Below are positions 28,783 to 40,439 of a stretch of 64,000 nucleotides of DNA, in pieces (position 1 is the stretch's first letter; each line of letters starts with the position of its first letter). The translations under genes and the position numbers were made by a program. The notes under the pieces are model-generated. The model saw nothing but the letters and a program-made list of their open reading frames with translations, was not told where the DNA came from and searched no databases. Location: NCBI RefSeq assembly GCF_050948175.1, contig NW_027490096.1, positions 558,001 to 622,000 of the forward strand, written 5' to 3'. This DNA comes from Xylocopa sonorina. Lineage: Eukaryota > Arthropoda > Insecta > Hymenoptera > Apidae.

Positions 28783-29193
28783 TATGTAGAGTTCCAAGTA
28801 ACGATACTAAATCAAAGTATGGAAGTGATTATGTATACGCGAGAACCGAAGGTGATCGCGTGGAAATAGAAATGAAATAGAAATTTAAATGTAAAATAAC
28901 AATAAAGATATATTCTGTATAAAAAACCTATGCTATACACTTTACTTCCCTAAACTAAACTTAGTAGAAATAGAACTTAACTAGAAATCGAAATGGAACT
29001 TGAAATAGAATTAGAAGACACCTCGAAGAGGTGATGGAAAGGCACTAAACCATAAGTTAAACTAGAAGTATCGGGTACTCGGATCGAGTCCCAGAGAGAG
29101 GTCTGAGTCGAATCGAAGTCGGAACTAGAATGTGCTCTTGCTCGCGTGCTCGAGACCTCTTCGGGTCGCGTGGCGCGCGAGTCGCTGGGCCCT

Positions 29194-29254
29194 CGCGGTG
29201 GGGCGGACGGTCGGAGTAGGGCGGCCACGCGGTGGGGCGGCCGGTCGGAGTGGG
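29194..29254. repeat. G+C-rich tandem duplication inside LTR copy 2
   Basis: Two copies, 34 bp apart, of a 27-bp unit beginning CGCGGTGGGGCGG and ending GGTCGGAGTGGG or GGTCGGAGTAGG, with two mismatches. It lies in the G+C-rich part of the LTR, 5' of the A+T-rich middle in the element's own orientation. It is probably replication slippage within the LTR. Confidence 0.75.
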
Positions 29255-29410
29255 AGCGGCTCGCGTTACGCGTGAGCCGCGAGCGTCGATTGCGCGTGGG
29301 CGCGCATCGCAACTTATGAACTAGAAAATACATGTTGAACTTAGAATTATATGCGTGTGTGTTGTTCGTGTTACAATGTGTGTGTCGTGTACTTAGAAAT
29401 AGGATTTTAG

Positions 29411-29418
29411 TATTTATA
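29411..29418 (-). promoter_or_regulatory. TATA-like box in LTR copy 2
   Basis: TATAAATA on the minus strand, followed downstream by GTACACGACAC and TTGTAACAC, as in the first LTR. It is a candidate core promoter of the element, supported by position and motif only. Confidence 0.5.
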
Positions 29419-29683
29419 CGTATATACATTAGAATAGTAAACGTAAGGGTAAGTGAGGGCGGATGTATCGCGGCGTTGCTGTGCTGGTGCCTCGTGGATC
29501 TCAGGATACGCGCGATAGCGCGTTTGGCCGGTCCATCTCCGGGGCGGATACTGCGGGTCGGCTGCCTTAGCTCGGCGAAGGGGTGATTTGCCCGTGCGCT
29601 CGAATGTAGATGTTCGCAGGTAAGAAGGCTCTGCGTGCTGTGGGAGGCGTTGGGGGGTGGAAGGCGGTACGCCGGACGTTACA

Positions 29684-29687
29684 GATG
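29684..29687. repeat. Target site duplication GATG, right copy
   Basis: Identical to the four bases before the element. Removing the element plus one copy rebuilds an intact monomer. Confidence 0.9.
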
Positions 29688-31001
29688 CGATATCGCGTTT
29701 TAAGAAGCATTAGAACTCTATTGTTGCGATACGTAGACATCTGGAAACGCTATTTCTTAGCAAGGATGTGCCGCTATTACAGTCTTTTGAAGTGAATACG
29801 AGGTATACATAACACTCCACGACGTATATTGTACCTTATCACGAAACACAGTAATGAAATGCGATATCGCGATTTAACAAGCATCAGAACTCTATAGCTA
29901 CGATACGTGGACATCTGCAATCGGTATTTCCATCGCGAGGAAGTGTCGCCTTTACATTCCTCTGAAGAGAATACGAGGACTACATGACACTTCGCACTGA
30001 ATATTATATCATATCATGAAATATAGAAATCAGATGCGATATCGCGTTTTGAGAAGCATTAGAACTCTATTGCTACGATACGTAGACATCTACAAGTGCT
30101 AATTAATAGCAAGGAAGTGTCGCATTTATATTCTTTTGAAGTGAATACGAGTTATACATAACACTCCACAATGAATGTTATACCTTATCACGAAACATAG
30201 AAATGAGATGCGATATCGCGTTTTAAGAAGCGGTAGGACCCTATTGCTATGATACCTAGACACCTGCAAACGTTATTTCCTAATAAGGAAGTGTCGCATT
30301 TACATTATTTTGAAGTGAATACGAGGTATACATGACACTTCGCAATGAATAATATATCTTATCATAAAACATACAAATGAGATGCGATATCGCGTTTTAA
30401 GAAGAATTAGAACTCTATTTCTACGATACGCAGACATCTGCAGACGCTATTTCCTAGCAAGGAAGTGTCCCATTTACATTCTTTTGAAGTGAATACGAGG
30501 TATACATAACACTTCGCAATGAATATTATATCTTATCATGACACATAGAGATGTGATGCGATATCGCGTTTTAAGAAGCATTAGAACTCCATTGCTTCGA
30601 TACGTAGACATCTACAAACGCTAATTCCTAGCAATGAAGTGTCGCATTTACATTTTTTTGAAGTGAATACGAGGTATACATAACACTCCACATTAAATAT
30701 TATATCTTATCGTGAAACATAGAAATGAGATGCGATGTCGCGTTATAGGAAGCATTAGAACTCTATTGCTTCGATACGTAGATATCTGGAAACGTAATGT
30801 CCTAGAGAGGAAGTGTCGCATTTACATTCACTTGAAGTGTAGACGAGGAATACATAACACTTCGCAATGAATAATATATCTTATCATGCGACATAGGAAG
30901 GAGATGCGATTTCGCGTTATAAGAAGCATTAGAACTCTATTGTTACGATTCGTAGAAATCTGGAGGTGCTTTTTCCTAGCAAGGAAGTGTCGCATTTACA
31001 T

Positions 31002-32389
31002 TCTTTTGAAGTGAATACGAGGTATACATAACACTTCGCAATGAATATTATATCTTATCATGACACATAGAGATGTGATGCGATATCGCGTTTTAAGAAG
31101 CATTAGAACTCCATTGCTTCGATACGTTGACATCTGGAAAAGTAACTCCGGTAACGATGTGTCGCATTTGAAATCATTTGAAGTTCGTACGAGGCACACA
31201 TGCCACTTCGCAGTGTATATTGTATCTTATCATGAAATATAGAAATGAAATGCGATATCGCTTCTTAAGAAGCATCAGAACTCCATTGCTTTGATACGCA
31301 GACAACTGCAAACGCTACTTGCTACCAAGGAAGTGCCGCATTTACATTCATTTGAAGTGTATGCGAGGTATAAGTGACAATTCGCAATGAATATTTTATC
31401 TTATCATGAACATAGAAATGAGATGCGATGTCGCTTTTTACGAAGCATTAGAACTCTACTGCTTCGATACGGAGACATCTGCAAACGCTATTTCCTGGCA
31501 AGGAAGTGTCGCATTTACATTCGTTTGAAGTGAATACGAGGTATACATGTAACTTCGCAATGAATATTATATCTTATCGTGAAACATATAAATGAGATGC
31601 GATATCGCGTTTTGAGAAGCATTAGAACTCTATTGCTTCGATACGTAGACATCTGCCAACGCTATTTCCTAGCAAGATAGTGTCGCATTTACATTCATTA
31701 GAAGCGTATGCGAGGAATACGTAACACTTCGCAATGAATATTATATCTTATCATGAAACGTTGAAATGAGATGCGATATCTAGTTTTAAGAAGCATTAGA
31801 ACTCTATTGCTTCGATACGCAGAAATCTGCAAACGCTATTTCCTGGCAAGGAAGTGTCGCATTTACATTCGTTTGAAGTGAATACGAGGTATACATGTAA
31901 CTTCGCAATGAATATTATATCTTATCGTGAAACATATAAATGAGATGCGATATCACGTTTTGAGAAGCATTAGAACCCTATTGCTTCGATATTGAGACAT
32001 CTGCAAACGCAATTCCCTAGCAAGATAGTGTCGCATTTACATTCTATTTATGTTAATACGTAGTCTACATGACACTTCGCAATTGATATTATATCTTATC
32101 CTGAAACATAGAAATGAAATACGGTATCCCGTTTTAAGCAGTATTAGAACACTATTGCTTCGATACGTAGACATATGCAAACGCTATTTCCTGGCAAGGA
32201 AGTGTCCATTTACATTCTTTGATGTGAATACGAGTTATACATGTAACTTCACAATGAATATTATATCTTATCATGAAACATAGAAATGTGATGCGATATC
32301 GCGTTTTGAGAAGCATTAGAACTCTACTGCTACGATATGTAGATTCCTGCAATCGCTATTTCCTAGCAAGGAAGTGTCGCATTTACATT
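31002..32389 (+). repeat. Paralogous satellite block, right copy
   Basis: The counterpart of 17870-19780, in direct orientation and shorter by three monomers. Shared rare variants are spread over the whole block, so this is one segmental duplication rather than chance similarity of monomers. Confidence 0.85.
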
Positions 32390-35300
32390 CTTTTGAAGTG
32401 AATACGATGTATACATAACACTCCATAATGAATATTATATCTTACTGTGAAACACAGAAATTAGATGCGATATCAAGTTTTAAGAAGCATTAGAACTCTA
32501 ATGCTACGATACGTAGACATCTGCAGACGCTATTTCCTAGCAAGGAAGTGTCGCATTTACATTCTCTTGAAGTGAATACGAGGTATACATGACACTTCGC
32601 AATCAATATTATATCTTATGATGAAACCTAGGAATGAGATGCTATCTCGCTTTTTAAGAAGAATTAGAACTCTATTTCTACGATACGTAGACATCTGCAG
32701 ACGCTATTTCCTAGCAAGGCAGTGTCTCATTTACATTCTTTTGAAGTGTAGACGAGATATACATAACACTGCACAATGAATATTATATCTTATCATGAAA
32801 CATGGAAATGAGATGCGATATCGCGATTTAAGCAGCATTAGAACTCTATTGCTACGATACGTAGACATCTTCAGGCGCTATTTCCTAGCAAGGAAGTGTC
32901 GCAATTACATTCTTTTGAAGTGAATGCGAGGTAGACATAACACTCCACAATGAATATTATATCTTATCACGAAACATAGAAATGAGATGCGTTATCCCAA
33001 TTTAAGAAGCAATAGAAATCTACTGCTTCGATACGGAGAAATCTGCAAACGCTATTTCTTAGGATGGAAGTGTCGCGTTTACATTCTTTTGAAGAGTATC
33101 CGAGGTATAAATTATACTTCGCAATGAATATTATATCCTATCATGAAACGTAGAAATGAGATGCGATATTGCGTCTTAAGAGGCGTTAGAACCCTATTCC
33201 TACGCTACGTAGACATCTGGAAATACTAGTTAATAGCAAGGAAGTCTCGCATTTACATTCTTTTGATGTGAATACGAGGTGTACATGACGCTTCGCAATG
33301 AATACTATATCTTATCATAAAACAGAAATTAGGAGCGATATCGCTATTTAAGAAGCATTAGAACTCTATTGCTTCGATATATAGACATCTGCAAAGGCTA
33401 TGTCCTAGCAAGGTAGTGTCGCATTTACATTCTTTTGAAGTGAATACCAGGTACACATAATACTCCACAATTTGTATTATATCTTATCATGAGACATAGG
33501 AATGAGATGCGATTTCGCGTTTTAAGAAGCCTTAGAACTCTATTCCTGCGATATGTAGACATCTGCAAACGCTTCTTAATGGCAAGGAAGTGTCGCATTT
33601 ACATTCCTTTGAAGTGAATACGAGGTATATACAACACTCCACAATGAACATTATATCTTATCATGAAACATAGAAATGAAATGCGACATCGCGTTTTAAG
33701 AAGCATTAGAACTCTATTGCTTCGATACGTGGACATCTGGAAACGTTATTTCCAAGCAAGGAAGTGTCGCACTTGCATTCTTTTGAAGTGAATACGATGT
33801 ATACATGACACTTCGCAATGAATATTATATCTTATCATGAGACATAGAATTGAGATGCGATATCCCGTTTTATGAAGCATTAGAACTCTATTGCTTCGAT
33901 ACGTGTACATCTGCAAACGCTATTTCCTAGGAAGGAAGTGTGGCATTTACTTTCTTTTGAAGTGAGAACGAGGTACACATGACACTTCGCAATGAATATT
34001 ATATCTTATCATGATACATAGGAATGAGGTGCGGTATCCCGCTTTAAGAAGCATTAGAACACTTTTGCTTAGATACGTAGACATCTGCAAACGCTATTTC
34101 CTAGCAAGGAAGTGTCGCATTACATTCTTCTGAAGTGAATACGAGGTATACATGACACTTCGCAAAGAATATTATATCTTACCATGATACATAGAAATGA
34201 GATGCGGAATCCCGTTTTAAGAAGCATTAGAACACTATTGCTTCGATACGTAGACATCTGCAAACGCTATTTCCTAGCAATGAAGTGTCGCATTTACATT
34301 CATTTTAAGTGTATGCGAGGCATAAGTGGCACTTCGCAATGAATATTATATCCTATCATGAAAAATAGAAATGTGATGCGATGTCGCGTTTCAAGAAGCA
34401 TTAGAACACTATTGCTACGATACGTAGACATCTGCAAACGCTATTTCCTAGCAAGGAAGTGTCGCATTTACATTCTATTGAGGTGAATACGAGGGATACA
34501 TAACACTGCACGATGAATATTATATCCTATCATAAAACATAGAAATGAGGTGCGATATCTCGTTTCATGAAGCATTAGTACTCTGTTGCTTCGATACGTA
34601 GACATCTGCAGACGCTATTTCCTAGCAAGGAAGTGTCGCATTTACATTCTTTAGAAGTGAATCCGAAGTCTACATGACATTCCGCAATGAATATTATATC
34701 TTATCATAAAACATAGAAATGAAATGCGATTTCGCGCTTTAAGATGCATTATAACACTATTGCTACGATACGTAGACATCTACAGACGCTATTTCGTAAC
34801 AAGGAAGTGTCGCATTTACATTCATTTGAAGTGTAGACGAGATATACATAACACTGCACTATGAATATTATATCTTATAATGTAGCGTAGAATTGAGATG
34901 CAATATCGCGTTTTAAGCAGCATTAGAACTCTGTTGCTTCGATACGTAAACGTCTGCCATCGCAATTACCTAGCAAGGAAGAGTCGCATTTACTTTCATT
35001 TGAAGTGTAAGCGAGGTATACAAGATACTTCGCAATGAATATTATATCATATCTTGAAACATAGAAATGAGATGCGATGCCGCGATTTAAAAAGCATTAG
35101 TAATCTATTGCTACGATACGTAGTCATCTGCAAACGCTATTTAATAGCAAGGATGTGCCGCACTGACATTCATTTGATGTGAATACGAGGTATACACAAC
35201 ACTTTGCAATAGATATTATATCTTATCAGGAAACATAGAAATGAGATGCGATATCGCGATCTAAGATGCATTTCAAATCTATTGCTCCGATACGTAGACA

Positions 35301-38300
35301 TCTGCAAACGCTATTTCCTAGCAAGCAAGTGTCGCATTTACATTCCTTTGAAGTGAATATGAGGTGTACGTGACCCTTCGCAATGAATATTATATCTTAT
35401 CATGAAACGTAGAAATGGGATGCGATATCGCGTCTTATGAGGCGTTAGAACACTATTTCTACGATACGTAGACATCTGCAAACGCTATTTCATAGCAAGG
35501 AAGTGTCGCACTTACATTCATTTGAAGTGTATCCGATGTATATGTGATACTTCGCAATGAATAATATATCTTACCATGAAACATAGGAATGAGATGCAAT
35601 ATCTCGTTTTAAGAAGCATTAGAACACTTTTGCTTCGATACGTAGACATCTGCAATCGCTATTTCCTAGAAAGGAAGTGTCGCATTTACATTCATCTGAA
35701 GTGAATACGAGGAACACATGAAACTTCGCAATGAATATTATATCTTATCATGTAACATAGAAATGAGATGCGATATGACGATATAAGAAGCATTAGAATT
35801 CTATTGCTCCGATTCGTAGAAATCTGCAAACGCTATTTCCTATCAAGGTAGTGTCGCATTTACATTCTTTTGAAGTGAATACGAGGTGTACATAACACTG
35901 CACAATGAATGTTATATCTTAATACGAAACATAGAAATGAGATGCGATATGGCGATTTTAGAAGCATTAGAACTCTATTGCAACGATACGTAGATATCTG
36001 CAAACGCTACTTCCTTGCAAGCAAGAGTCGCATTTACATTCTTTTGAAGTGAATACGAGGTATACACTACACTTCGCAATGAATATTATATCTTATCACG
36101 AAACATAGAAATGAGATGCGATATCGCGATTTATGAAGCATTAGAACCCTATTGCATCGATACGTAGACATCTGCAAGCGCTATATCCTAGCAAGGATGT
36201 GTCGGATTTACATCCATTTGAAGTGTTTGCGAGGTATACATGACACTTCGCAATGAAAATTATATCTTATCATGAAACATAGAAATGAGATGCGATATCG
36301 CGTTTTGAGATGTAATAGAAACCTAATGCTACGATAAGCAGAAATCTGCAAACGCTACTTCCTAGCAAGGAAGTGTCGCATTTACATTCTTTTGAGGTGA
36401 ATACGAGGTATAAATAACACTCCACAATGAATATTATATCTTATCATGAGACATAGGAATGAGATGCGATATCGCGTTTTAAGAGGCATTAGACCTATAT
36501 TGCTACGATACGTAGATATCTGGAAACGCTATTTCCTAGCAAGGAATTGTCGCATTTACATTCTTCTGAAGTGAGTACAAGGTATACATGACACTTCGCA
36601 ATTAATATTATATCTTATCATGAAACATAGAAATGAGATGCGATATCCCGTTCCAAGAAGCATTAGAACGCTATTGCTTCGATACGAAGACATCTGCAAA
36701 CGCCATTTCCAAGCAAGGAAGTGTCGCATTTACATTCTAAGGAAGTGTAGACAAGATATACATAACACTCCACAATGAATATAGTATCTTATCATGAAAC
36801 ATGGAAATGAGGTGCGATATCTTGTTTTAAGGAGCTTTAGAACTCTATTGCTACGGTGTGCAGACATCTGCAAACGCTATATAACAGCAAGGAAGTGTCG
36901 CATTTACATTCATTTGAAGTGAATACGAGGTATGCATGTCACTTCGCAATGAATATTATATCTCATCATGAAACATAGAAATGAGATGCGAAAGCGCGTT
37001 TTAAGAAGCATTAGAATTCAATTGCTTCGATACATAGACATCTGCAAACGCTATTTCCTAGCTGGGAAGTGTCGCATTTACATTCATCTGAAGTGTAGAC
37101 GAGATATACATAACACTTTGCAATGAATATTATATATTATCATGAAACATAGAAATGAGATGCGATATCGCGATTTAAGAAGCATTAGAACTCTATTGCT
37201 TCGATACGTAGACATCTGGAAACGTAATTTCCTAGAATGGAAGTGTCGCATTTTTATTCAATTGAAGTGTATGCGAGGTATACTTGACACTTCGCAATGA
37301 ATATTATATCTTATAATGGAACATTGAAATGAGGAGCGACATCGCGTTTTAAGAAGCATCAGAACTCTATTGCTTAGATACGTAGACATCTCCAAACGCT
37401 ATTTCCTAGCAAGAAAGTGTAGCATTTACATCCTTTTGATGTGAATACGAGGTATACATAACACTCCACAATGAATATTATATCTTATCATGAAACATAG
37501 AAATGAAATGCTATATCGCGTTTTAAGAAGAATTAGAACTCTGTTTCTACGATACGTAGACATCTGCAAACGCTATTTCCTAGCAAGGAAGTGTCGCAAT
37601 TACATTCTTTTGAAGTGAATACGAGGCATACGTGACACTTCGCAATGAATATTATATCTTATCACGAAACATAGAAATGAGATGCGATATCGCTTTATAA
37701 CAAGCGTTAGAAAGCTACTGCTACGATACGTAGACATCTGCAAACGCTATTTCCTAGAAAGGAAGCGTCGCATTCATATTCTTTTGAAGTGAATACGAGG
37801 TATACATAACACTGCACAATGAATATTATATCTTATCATGAAACATAGAAATGAGATGCTATATCACGATTTAAGCAGCATTAGAACTCTATTGCTTCGA
37901 TATCTAGACATCTGCAAACGCTATTTCCTAGCAAGGGAGTGTCGCGTTTACATTCATTTGAAGTGTATGCGAGGTATACATTACACTTCGCAATGATTAT
38001 TATATATTATCATGAAACATAGAAATGAGATGCGATATCGCGTTTTGAGAAGCATTAGAACTCTCATGCTACGATACGTAGACATCTGTATACGATATTT
38101 CCTAGCAAGGGAGTGTCGCATTTACATTCTTTAGAAGAGAATACGAGGTTATGATAACACTCCACAATGAATATTATATCTTATCATGAAACAAAGAAAT
38201 GAGATGCGATATCGCGATTTAAGAAGCATTTGGACTCTATTGCTTCGATACGTAGCCATCTGCAAACGCTATTTCCTAGCAAGGAAGTGTCGCATTTACA

Positions 38301-38970
38301 TTCTCTTGAAGTGAATACGAGGTATATATAACACTGCACAATGAATAATATATCTTATAATGAAACATAGAAATGAGATGCGATATCGCGATTTTAGAAG
38401 CATTAGAAATCTATTGCTTCGATACGTATACATCTGCAAACGCTATTTCCTAGCAAGCAAGTTACGTATTTACATTGTTTTGAAGTGAATACGAGGTATA
38501 CATGACACTTGGCAATTAATATTGTATCTTATCATGAATCATAGAAATGAGATGCGTTGTCGCGTTTTAAGAAGCTTTAGAAATCAATTGTTTCGATACG
38601 TAGACATCTGCAAACGCTATTTCCTAGAAAGCAAGTGTCGCATTTACATTGTTTTGAAGTGAATACGAGGAATACATGACACTTCGCAATGAATATTGTA
38701 TCATATCATGAAACATAGAAATGCGATGCGATAACGCGATTTAAGAAGCATTAGAACTCTAATGCTACGATACGTAGACATCTGCAAACGCTATTTCCTA
38801 TCAAGGAAGTGTCGCATTTACATTCTTTTGAAGCGAATGCGAGGTATACATAACACTGCACAATGAATATTATATCTTATCATGAAACATAGAAATGGGA
38901 TGCGATATCGCGTTCTAAGAAGCATAAGAACTCTATTGCTTCGCTACGTAGACATCTGCAAACGCTATTT

Positions 38971-39607
38971 CCTAGCAAGGAAGTCTCGCATTTACATTCT
39001 TTTGAAGTGAATGCGAGGTACACATAACATTGCACAATGAATATTATATCTTATCATGAAACATAGAAATGGGATGCGATATTGCACTTTCAGAAGCATT
39101 AGAACTCTATTGCTACGATACGTAGATATCTGGAAACGCTATTTCCTAACAAGGAAGTGTCGCAATTACATTCTTTTGAAGTGAATACGTAGTAATCATA
39201 ACACTCCACAATGAATATTATATCTTATCACGAGACATAGACATGGGATGCGATATCCCGTCTTAAGAAGCATCAGATCTCTATTGATTCGATACGTAGT
39301 CATCTGCAAACGCTATTTCAAAGCAAGGGAGTGTCGCATTTGCATTCTTTTGAAGTGAGTACGAGGTATGCATAATACCCCACAATGAATATTATATCTT
39401 ATCATGAAACATTGGAATGAGATGCGATATATCTCTTTAAGAAGCATTAGAACTCTATTGCTACGATACGTAGATATCTGGAAACGCTATTTCCTAGCAA
39501 GGAAGTGTCGCATTTACATTCATTTGAAGTGAATACGATGTATACATGGCACTTCGCAATGAATATTATATCGTATCATGAAACATAGAAATGAGATGCG
39601 ATGTCGC
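38971..39607 (+). repeat. Long-range copy of 9841-10477
   Basis: About 640 bp shared with 9841-10477 at an offset of 29130 bp. Shared variants include AAGTCTCGC, GCGAGGTACACATAACATTG, TTTCAGAAGC, CCTAACAAGG, TATTGATTCGATACGTAGTC and ATACCCCACAATG. The match ends near GATGTCGC. Confidence 0.85.
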
Positions 39608-40368
39608 TATTTAAGATGCATTAGAACTCTAATTCTTCGACACGTAGTCATCTGTAAAAGCTATTTCCTAGCAGGGAAGTGTTGCATTCACTTTCTTTTG
39701 GAGCGAATACGTGGTATACATGACACTTCGCAATGAATATTATATCTTATCATGAAACATAGATATGAGATGCGATAACTCGTTTTAAGATGCATTAGAA
39801 CTCTAATTCTTCGATACGTAGACATCTGGAAAAGCTATTTCCTAGCAAGGAAGTGTCGCATTTACATTCTTTTTAAGTGTAGACGAGATATGCATAACCC
39901 TCCTCAATGAATATTATATCCTATCATGAAACATAGAAATGAGATGCGATATCGCGTTTTAAGTAGCATTAGAGCTCTATTGCTATGATACGTATACATC
40001 TACAAACGCTATTTCCTAGCAAGGAAGTGTCGCATTTACAGTCATTTGAAGTGTACACGAGAAATACTTAAAACTTCGCAATGAATATTATAACATATCA
40101 TGAGACATAGAAATGAGATGCTATATCCCGTTTTAAGAAGCATTAGAACTCTATTGCTTCGATACGGAGACACCTGCAAACGCTATTTAGTAGCAAGGAA
40201 GTGTCGCCTTTACATTCGTTTGAAGTGAATACGAGGTATACATGACACTTCGCAATGAATATTATATCTTATCACGAAACATAGAAATGAGATGCGATAT
40301 CGCGATTTAAGAAGCATTAGAACACAATTTCTTCGATACGTAGACATCTGCAAACGCTATTTCCTAGC

Positions 40369-40439
40369 AAGGAACGTTTGAGATGCATTAGAAATCGAAA
40401 GCTACGATACGTATACATCTGCAAACGATATTTCCTAGC
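40369..40439 (+). repeat. Deleted 71-bp monomer
   Basis: AAGGAA at 40369 runs straight into CGTTTGAGATGCATTAG, and the next AAGGAA is at 40440, only 71 bp on instead of 174. About 103 bp from GTGTCGCATT to GATATCG is missing. This is the largest single-monomer deletion I found in the array. Confidence 0.9.

Larger units (their letters stand above)
28153..29683 (-). mobile_element. Solo-LTR-like retrotransposon insertion, copy 2 (minus)
   Basis: A 1531-bp insert interrupts a monomer between ATGAGATG and GATGCGATATCG. On the minus strand it begins TGTAACGTCCGGCG and ends GGACGTGACA, so it has TGT...ACA termini, and it is flanked by the 4-bp duplication GATG. Its minus strand aligns with the insert at 22192-23701: similar first 40 bases, TATA-like region, GTACACGACAC block, A+T-rich middle, hairpin, Arg-rich frame, and a tail with ATATCGCG followed by TTTTTACCG. 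It differs at many sites, so the two are old relatives or different subfamilies rather than one duplicated insertion. It holds a second hairpin copy and a G+C-rich tandem repeat not obvious in copy 1. No internal domain is present, which favours a solo LTR. Confidence 0.85.

Noticed and set aside
28977..29429. A 150-residue minus-strand open frame in the second LTR
   Set aside because: It spans the presumed promoter, the G+C-rich tandem repeat and the A+T-rich tract, is low in complexity, and has no collinear counterpart in the first LTR.
22192..29683. The two inserts as ends of one composite transposon carrying the satellite between them
   Set aside because: Each insert has its own different 4-bp target duplication (CTAG and GATG), so they landed independently.
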